From Corythucha ciliata (Eukaryota > Arthropoda > Insecta > Hemiptera > Tingidae): DNA of 64,000 bases. The DNA lies in NCBI GenBank assembly GCA_038030265.1, contig CM075939.1, positions 48,279,253-48,343,252 on the forward strand. The letters are read 5' to 3'. Below are positions 56,337 through 64,000 of this stretch, piece after piece. The translations under genes and the position numbers were made by a program. Position 1 is the stretch's first letter; each line of letters starts with the position of its first letter. The notes under the pieces are model-generated. The model was given only the letters and a program-made list of their open reading frames with translations, did no database searches and was not told where the DNA came from.

Positions 56337-58548
56337 ATGTCATCACAAGAGGAAGTTCTGGTCACCTACGAGGGCAATCTACAGATCATTCAGTTGAATA
56401 ATCCTCAGAAAAAAAACGCTCTTTCAAGCGAAGTGAGTTGATTCAATTTTTTGTTGTCTCCTTGACCTTGGGGGCTGACTGCCTGCCTTGAAAAATTCCT
56501 CTGTTTATATGAATCTGATCTGTTTATATGAATATGAATAAAGCCCGGATCACACGATGCGATTTGTCTTCATGAATGCAACATAATAGTCCGTTCCATT
56601 GTTTTGCTAGTGCTGCACTAGTGTAAAAAATCATGTTATCTCATTGACTTATTCTGAAAAATTGAATGAAACTTGACTTTCTTCAACAGTGTAGCACGTA
56701 TTCGCGAAACATTGGATCGGACCTATATGATAATAATAATGATAATAATTAAGTTACTATAATTTAATTACAATTTGTGTGCGTTGCATAGTTATGTTCC
56801 TTAAGGTGCGTTTACACTGAAGTGTCCCTCGACACTTATACGTCTCGACATAAATAATGTAAAGTGTCAGAGATAAATTTATTGACTGTACAAAATTTCT
56901 GGAAGTTTGTGTTTACACCAAGGAAATTTGTGTCTGACACTAAATTTTAAGCAATATAAGTGTCGCGGGACACTGGTGTAAACGCATCTTTAGTTGTGAG
57001 GGGTTTTAAAAACTTGCATGTAATTATACTGTAATATTGAAAATTTTCATCTCATGCCTATACTGGCGTGTTGTTGCTTGATGTGGGTGTCAAACGATAT
57101 GAATTGATTCAAGAATTTTGTCCAAAGTTCAAGACATCGCTTATTTTATTTGTTTATCGTTTTAATTTTTGTTGTTTTTTGTAGCACTACAACGCTATCA
57201 TTGAAGCCTTGAAAGAAGCCAGGTCAAGAGATGATGTCGTAATAACCGTGGTAACCGGTAGCGGAGGATATTTCACGAGTGGCAATAATTTTAAAATTAA
57301 CACGGGTGGAGACGGCGATATCGATGCCGCTTCCGCTCGGCTGGCCAACGTGGTAAGGTAAAGGAAAACATTAGTTGACGAGTAGGAGAATAGAGAAAAT
57401 TGACAGTCCAATCTCCTATTTTGCTACCAAACATTCATCTCACTGGACACTGGTGATGTTCAGGCTAGGACACTGTTGCTAAAGTGTTCAAAAAAAAGAA
57501 AACATTAAGAGGAAGTGTCAGTCGACAAGCCAGAAAAGCAGTCTGGGTGCATTCCACCAACTCACAGTAATTTTAGCTCAATCGTAGGGCTGGTGCATGT
57601 GAGCAGAGAAAATTCCGGAGCCGAATAAGATATCGGACGCCCAGACACTTATCTTAGTCCCTGCGTGCCCACGCTTAGCACATAAATAATTTCTCTATCT
57701 TGCCCTCTCGTCCTAGCTCCTCGACATGAGCACGTTCCCAAATCAATCTTGATTCAACAGCTATGGAATTATCCCTCTCTGTTTTCCAGAAAATTCATCA
57801 ACGAGCTAATTGAACATCCCAAAATTCTAGTAGGCATAATTAGCGGCCCGGCGATTGGAATAGGCGTCACAATTCTTCCGCTATTTGATGTGATAATCGC
57901 TTATGACACGGTAAAATTTCGATTGTTCGGGTAAAAAAACTTGAATTCATCGTTAAGCCGCAACTCAACATTTTTGTTTTTTGTTATTTCCATACTCAAA
58001 GGCTACTTTTCACACTCCTTTTACATCGCTTGGTATGTGCGCCGAGGGGTGCTCGTCGTACACTTTCCCCAAATATCTGGGAAAAACGTTGGTAATTATT
58101 CTCCCTCTCCCCCCAAACACTGATTTTGAAGGTAAATCTTTGAAGCATAACTTTTTTTAACAGGCTACAAAAATGTTATACTTCGGCTATAAAATGCCAG
58201 TCGAAGAGGCTATGAGCTGTGGCCTCGTCTCTCGAGTGATTACCGAGGCTGAGCTTCCTGAAGTTATGGCCGAACTACATGAGTACTCGAAGCTGTCGAA
58301 ATCCGTAAGGAATCTTTTAAACGATATTGTATTGCTGTAAAAATCAAGTTCAATCGCGTTATCGGTTGCCTCCCCCCCGCCACCTACAGTCATTGTACGC
58401 CACGAAAAAATTGGCCAGGAGTCACGAAATAAACCAACTTAAACTGGCGAACAACATGGAAGTCGACAAAGTGATCGAACTTTCGGCGACTGATGAATGC
58501 AAAGAGATAATCTTCAGTAAATTTTTTGGATCGAAAAGCGGTTTATGA
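56337..58548 (+). CDS. Enoyl-CoA delta isomerase 2-like protein (crotonase superfamily)
   Basis: Six exons: 56337-56432, 57185-57357, 57790-57910, 58002-58091, 58164-58304 and 58390-58548, all GT-AG with matching phase; 259 residues, the size of one crotonase domain. Members shift 3-enoyl-CoA double bonds to the trans-2 position during oxidation of unsaturated fatty acids, in peroxisomes or mitochondria. The oxyanion-hole segments are visible as YFTSGNNF (61-68) and [10 protein letters not shown] (107-116). The catalytic glutamate is E145 in [13 protein letters not shown], the ECI2-type signature. There is no N-terminal acyl-CoA-binding domain and no obvious mitochondrial leader. The C-terminus is SGL, not a standard SKL-type peroxisomal signal, so location is unclear. 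Intron 1 contains a MITE at 56804-56988. No break seen. Confidence 0.9.
56804..56988. mobile_element. Harbinger-like MITE in intron 1 of the ECI2-like gene
   Basis: AGGTGCGTTTACACTGAAGT at the left; the right end is the inverse with few mismatches (arms about 40 bp). TTA is duplicated at 56801-56803 and 56989-56991. Non-coding, 185 bp. Confidence 0.82.
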
Positions 58549-58676
58549 TTTGAGAAAGTGTTAAGATTTTACATAATCATTACACAGTAATGATGGTTTA
58601 TTCAGTAATTATAACATCACTGTATATTGTTGCATTTACAGAAATATATATTTTTCTTTAGACTTGTCATCATTAA

Positions 58677-58814
58677 TGCCCGTATTTATGAACGTTCCTT
58701 GACATGAAGGAACCCTTGAAATTCATCAGAACAGATGTTTTTATTGCGATAAAAACTGTTCTCAACGGTTCCTTGACTCAAGGAGGCTTCAAGGAACGTT
58801 CATAAATACGGGCC
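58677..58814. mobile_element. Harbinger-like MITE (copy 2), just downstream of the ECI2-like gene
   Basis: Same family as 9308-9434: TGCCCGTATTTATGAACG at the left, the inverse at the right, and an identical centre ('ggaacccttgaaattcat'). TAA is duplicated at 58674-58676 and 58815-58817. Confidence 0.88.
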
Positions 58815-58915
58815 TAAAGGTGTTAGAATTTATCGGGTTAACTGATCTATTTCGCTGTGCTTATAACACAGCGATTTGCAATCTGAGGGATTCCGGCTTT
58901 CGAGCTGGGTAGAAT

Positions 58916-59155
58916 CAAGGTGACTAAACTTTACTATAGGTGCCGCAGATTTCCCCCTGTCGATCGGACGGGAGTTAATTTTGCAGAGCAAGTTAATTTT
59001 GAAATTGAAGTTTATGATTTCTCAAAAATCACAACCCAGTAACAACTAATATTGTACTGGGCCCAGCGCAAAGGCGGTTGGGACTGCTCATGACGTAGGT
59101 GAAGGACAGTAATGGCCGAAGATCTGCGGCACCTATAGAAAGTTTAGTCACCTTG
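58916..59155. mobile_element. MULE-type MITE with a 9-bp duplication
   Basis: Inverted ends of about 35 bp beginning CAAGGTGACTAAACTTT and containing ATAGGTGCCGCAGAT. GGGTAGAAT is perfectly duplicated at 58907-58915 and 59156-59164. A 9-bp duplication with long inverted ends is the Mutator-like (MULE) pattern. 240 bp, non-coding. Confidence 0.88.
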
Positions 59156-59164
59156 GGGTAGAAT

Positions 59165-60045
59165 AGTCAGCTTCTGTGATGAAATCGGATGAAATGTAAA
59201 TAATAGTACAATGGGTCCGTTGTACAACTAAAACACGATTAATTGCGATTAATCCTTCCCTCTTATTTTACATGTGTTGAAAACAAAACCTCATCAAGCG
59301 CTGAGCAATTTTTTGAGTTTTACAACGGGACTAATATTTTGGTCCAGTTCAGTTTTGTGGTGCAATTGATAATTTTCATTTAAATTACCATTAAGACCGG
59401 AATTTGCTTCTGCAATTTCAAAGAGTGGATTGTGGATTCTGATGATTGTGATATTTTTCTTAATGAGGAAGTTTCACATTTTTCAAAAGTATTTTTTTCT
59501 GGTCGAACACATAGATACATGAATATAAAAACGTGTAAAAAAAATTAAATCGTGCTAGAAACATTTTTTTTTAATTAATAAAAATAGGAAATTTGAGTTC
59601 CCGCGTGACGTCACGAATGCGTACTCTATCTTTGTACGTCTTACTCAAAGTAATGTAGAAAATTTCGCCCCGGCAGCTGGCGGTCGGAAAGAGTGCATTT
59701 CATTCCGTTTACGGATATCCTAAGCCGTCCCAGAAGTAATAATTTTGATACCATAATTTGTTTCATTAAGCCGAACTATTTCCTCTATTTTCACCACCCT
59801 CTCTTCAAAAATGTCGAAAAGTTTCTGTAGTTTTCCAAGGGCTTTGTAAGATTAAATTTTTGTGCCGTATTTTATAATACCTAAACGTGTGAATTTAAGC
59901 GATTTTTTTGGAATTTCATCCCCCATTTCACCCCCCCCCCCCCCATCAAAGTTTTCGATAAATCTCAATGAAAACCATGCAGGGCTTTCGTTACATTAAA
60001 TTATTGAGTCGAATTTTAGAGCGCTAAGATGAACTAGAGAAGTTC
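59165..60045. other. Intergenic, nothing recognised
   Basis: No gene and no repeat family from this window detected, apart from a C run at 59929-59943. Confidence 0.35.
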
Positions 60046-63000
60046 AGGTCCATTAACTTGTACTGCGAGTAACAAATATTTTCGAAAAAACGTCATAGTC
60101 TCATGGTACTTTAATTGTTATTCATTGTTACGCTGTAATAACACTTTGGAACGCATCACTAACATATTTTTTTAAAAAATAAGTGCGCAGTACAAGTTAA
60201 TGGTAAATTTCGAAAAGTCTTAAAATTTCAATTTCAACAGTTATTTGTCACCTCAGCAGATTGTTATTTAATGTTACGCGAAAAGAATCGTTTGGAACGC
60301 GTGGGAAGTCGTATATCTGGGGGGGGGGGGCAAAAGCGCAGTACAAGTTAATGCTAAAATTGATGTCCAGTGAAAATTCCGAAAAAAATATTTTTTTACA
60401 CAAGGAGGATTGTTATTTAATGTTACGTCATAAAATTGCTTTGTAACACGCGGCAAGTGCCATTTCTAGAAGGGGGCGGCGAATCCCCGGTAAGGTACCC
60501 GTATCACGCCACGGGTGAAGTGATCGTAGTGTCTCACGGTACTTCCATTGTTAATTATCATTGTTATGCAGTACTATCAATTCGGAACGTGAGAAACACG
60601 TTTGGAACGCGTGGGAAGTCGTCTATCTGGGGGCGGTAGGAGTGCACTACATGTTAACGCTAAAATTGATGTCGATTAAAAAATTCGAAAACAATATTTT
60701 TTTGCACAAGGAGGATTGTTATTTGATGTCACTTCATTATTTTGCTTTGGAACACGCGGCGAGTGCCATATTTCGAAGGGGGCGGCAAATCCCCGGCTGG
60801 GTACCCGTATCACGCCACGGGTGAAGTGGTCGTAATGTCTCACGGGATATCCATTGTTAATTATCATTGTTATGCAGTAGGTACTATCAATTTGTAACGT
60901 GAGAAACATGTTTGGAACGCGGGGGAAGTCGACTATCAGGGGGAGGCAGGAGCGCAGTACGTGTTAACGCTAAAATTGATATCGAGTAAAAATACCCGGC
61001 TGGGCACCCGTGTCACGCCACGGGTGAAGTGGTCGTAATGTCTCACGGGACATCCATTGTTAATTATCATTGTTATGCAGTACTATCAATTTGGAACGTG
61101 AGAAACATGTTTGGAACGCGGGGGAAGTCGACTATCTGGGGGCGGCAGGAGCGCAGTACATGTTTACATGTTTACACGGTGGGTTTACACGGAGTGCAAC
61201 ATGTTCGCCACGCGAGGCAGTGTTCCGCTCCATGAAATCTGATAATTATAAGAATCCTCGGAAACTATGTGAGCCGGCAGTTTAAGCAACTAAGCAAGGC
61301 AATACGGATGTCAAATTTTCTTCAAACGGAGCGGCTTGCGATAGGAAAACACAGATACAAGTGGAAAAGTTCACGCAGGACGGTAAGAAATTACACGGTT
61401 GAAGGCTTGAAGCGGTTTCAAAAGTGGCAGCGGCGCCGCACTGAACAAAAACGCATAAAACTCGGTGTTCACCAAAGTCCAAACAAGGCGGTGCACAGTG
61501 GGGCAATAGCGGCCAAAATTGGGGGAAAAAACTCAATATTTCCAGAAAGAAACGTATACCTTGTCGATAGGGAGTTTTCTGCGTAAATGTCATCATATCC
61601 GCTTCCCAAGGTCATACATTTTCAATGCTATATAAATCCTCGAGTGCACAAGAAACCTGAATGATGGGGACTGAGAAAGGTGGACTTCGTTGTAATACCT
61701 GGAAACACTTAAAATTATCCCCTAATACTCAAATTTGCATTTTTGAACGTTCCTTGATAAGCCCTTGAGTCAAGAGCGTGTAATAGAAATAAATGTAGAA
61801 TCGAAAAACAACAATTTTCTCTACAATTTCCTACTTAGGCCTGTTTCGCTCATTGTAAAAATTAGATGAAATTTAGGGTGAAAGTGTGGTGGCTGAAATT
61901 TTTAGAAAAATTAAGCATTACGAATTTTCCCCATTTAAAATGCCTGTCAAACCAACCGAAGACAAACAATTTGGTCAAAAGTATCTTATTCCGATGAAAA
62001 TACAAAGACTTATTATTGAGAAATAATAAGTCAAAAATGTGTTCAATACCACCCCGTCACCAAAATTTGGGAAAAGTCTACTTGGAAGGGAGAAACTACC
62101 TCTTTGTCGTAAAAAGTAACTGAAGCCTAGAGTGAGTGACCGACTAGGTACTTGCCGGCACCTTCGGGAAATGACACTTGCCGCGTGATCCAAAGTAAAG
62201 ACAAAATGACAAAACAGTCCACCTTGTGTATAACATTTATTTTCTCGGAATTTTTACTCGACATCAATTTTAGCCTTAACTTATGCTGCGCTCTTGCCGC
62301 CCCCAGATAGACGACTTCCCAAGCGTTCCAAACGTATTTCTCACGTTCCAAATTGATAGTACAGCATACCAATGATATTAACAATGACATTACCCTAAGG
62401 CTGTAGGGTCACTTGACTGAAGGGGTGATACGAGTACCCGACCGGGAATTTACCGCCTCCTTCAAGAAATGTTCTCACATGCCGCGAGTTCCAAAGAAAA
62501 TAATGACGTAACAGTAAATATCAATCCTCCTCGTGCATGAAAATATTTCTTTCTGAATTTTTACTCGATATCAATTTTAGCGTTAACACGTACTGCGCTC
62601 CTGCCTCCCCCTGATAGTCGACTTCCCCCGCGTTCCAAACATGTTTCTCACGTTCCGAATTGATAGTACTGCATAACAATGATAATTAACAATGGAAGTA
62701 CCGTGAGACATTACGATCACTTCACCCGTGGCGTGATACGGGTACCTGACCGGGGATTCGCCGCCCTCCTTCTAGAAATGGCACTTGCCGCGTGTTCCAA
62801 AGCAATTTTATGACGTAACATTAAATAACAATCCTCCTTGTGTAAAAAAATATTTTTTTCGGAATTTTCACTGGACATCAATTTTAGCATTAACTTGTAC
62901 TGCGCTTTTGCCGCCCCCAGATATACGACTTCCCACGCGTTCCAAACGATTCTTTTCGCGTAACATTAAATAACAATCTGCTGAGGTGACAAATAACTGT

Positions 63001-63192
63001 TGAAATTGAAATTTTAAGACTTTTCGAAATTTACCATTAACTTGTACTGCGCACTTATTTTTTAAAAAAAATATGTTAGTGATGCGTTCCAAAGTGTTAT
63101 TACAGTGTAACAATGAATAACAATTAAAGTACCATGAGACTATGACGTTTTTTCGAAAATATTTGTTACTCGCAGTACAAGCTAATGGACCT
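60046..63192. mobile_element. Foldback element: inverted arms made of tandem ~310-bp units
   Basis: The left arm begins AGGTCCATTAACTTGTACTG and the right arm ends in its reverse complement (one mismatch in the first 20). Arms are about 60046-61165 and 62130-63192. Within the left arm the phrase 'ttggaacgcg' + 'gggaagtcg' recurs at about 60290, 60600, 60910 and 61110; within the right arm the inverse recurs at about 62318, 62620 and 62928. So each arm is a tandem array with a period of about 310 bp. GAAGTTC lies next to the left tip and two bases beyond the right tip, a possible offset duplication. Architecture as in FB/Galileo-type foldback elements. Confidence 0.82.
61166..62129. other. Central, non-arm part of the foldback element
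   Basis: A 92-codon basic frame (61308-61586, ATG start, rich in K and R) lies here but matches no family I know. A fragment resembling the TGCCCGTATT MITE interior ('tgaacgttccttga') is at about 61744-61757. No transposase recognised. Confidence 0.4.
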
Positions 63193-64000
63193 GTGAAGTT
63201 CGACGCTATTTTTACACTTCCACACCGGAAAGACCACCCCCACCACCTTGACTTTTTCGAAAAATTAAAATGGGAATCAAAGGCTACTATAACATGGAGT
63301 ATACGTACCGAATATAATGCTTTTAGAATCAACTGGTGATTTATAGCGATTTTTTTTACCATTTAACCCCTATTTTCCCCCCTTCCACCTTGACCGATTT
63401 AGCCCAAATGCAATACCGACCGGGGTCTTATGACTACTGATTTTTGTGCCAAAGCGCGTTCCGCTAAATTGATTTCTTCGAGAGTTATCGTGCTAACGAG
63501 AAAACGGCCATAATATTATATATATACTGGGTGTTTCAGTTTTAATGTGCAATACTTGCACATGTTGTAGTACCCACTAAGACGCACCAGAAACGTTATA
63601 TTGACATATGACCCAAAATGCTTTCCTCACGGGATATTCAATTTATTCGCGAGATATTGAAGAATGGACAAAATTCTTATGGCGTAGAATTTAAAGAAGA
63701 GGTATCACATCACAGCACTTTGATATCACAGACTTAGTTTATCTTGCAAGTTCGAGGCTTCAGTCGTTCTGCAATTTTTTCACCGAGGGAAAAGTGAACC
63801 GCACCATTAACGCTGGGTAGGTTGGTGTAAAAACGCCGAAACTTCGTTTCGATTTGTTCGGCTATTGTTGTGACTTTCAATTATCGATGGAGTTGGGAGT
63901 TTCTTATGAACCATGGGGCATTAACGCATATTCTTAATATTTTATTTTGAAATGCCTGTAGCCGTTTGATTTTTATGGGAGAGGCCGCTCCCCATATTTC
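63193..64000. other. Right end of window, nothing recognised
   Basis: No coding frame with a domain; the frame 63142-63339 begins in the foldback arm. An AT-rich dinucleotide stretch is at 63511-63527. Downstream sequence would be needed to judge. Confidence 0.35.

Noticed and set aside
61308..61586. 92-codon basic frame in the centre of the foldback element
   Set aside because: Could be coding, but no family resemblance, and the opposite strand is open over the same interval (61282-61596).

Overview
This is a repeat-dominated piece of an insect nuclear genome. Genes are split by canonical GT-AG introns. A complete odorant receptor of the insect-specific 7tm_6 family places it in Insecta; I cannot name the order or species. 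Roughly four fifths of the window is transposons, degenerate short-period arrays and dispersed repeat modules, with host genes as small islands.

Host genes. Left end: an elongin-B-like gene (minus, 3955-4493) and the complete nucleoporin/spindle-pole gene NDC1 (minus, 4953-6885), in tandem on one strand. Middle: a tRNA-like sequence (minus, about 25026-25099) and a five-exon odorant receptor (plus, 26158-27758). Right: a TspanC8-type tetraspanin (plus, 43012-51632) with a 6.4 kb first intron and what looks like a pair of mutually exclusive exons for the fourth membrane segment. It is followed by a six-exon enoyl-CoA delta isomerase/hydratase of the ECI2 type (plus, 56337-58548). I see no functional link among these genes.

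Mobile DNA. Positions 9234-19995 hold a Ty3/gypsy LTR element with a 5-bp target duplication (CTTTC), a tRNA-Leu-type primer site and gag-pro-RT-RNaseH-integrase remains. It is the host of a nest. A MITE sits in its 5' LTR. A 6.7 kb DNA transposon (here Tn-B) sits in gag with an exact 2-bp duplication. Tn-B itself holds a second DNA transposon (Tn-C, 12508-15000), a piggyBac-like TTAA element (15281-16377) and a foldback. Tn-B, Tn-C and a third element at 7242-9117 (Tn-E) share near-identical 12-13 bp termini, short target duplications and dense subterminal repeats, so they form one family. Tn-C carries a spliced minus-strand gene with a DUF4806-like domain. Other elements are three Harbinger-type MITE families, a MULE-type MITE with a 9-bp duplication, a small hairpin MITE, and a 3.1 kb foldback whose arms are tandem 310-bp units (60046-63192).

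Arrays. Long tracts (about 580-1160, 20005-22050, 24180-24900, 28600-31690, 32270-33340, 34430-36690, 37435-38520, 39800-40800, 46080-48380, 54160-55090, 55310-55920) are degenerate tandem copies of one ~30-bp unit in either orientation. They are bordered by recurring non-array modules with hAT-like ends, so they appear to be parts of a dispersed element family rather than a simple satellite. Other arrays have different units (22870-24000, 52600-53370, 53580-54010).
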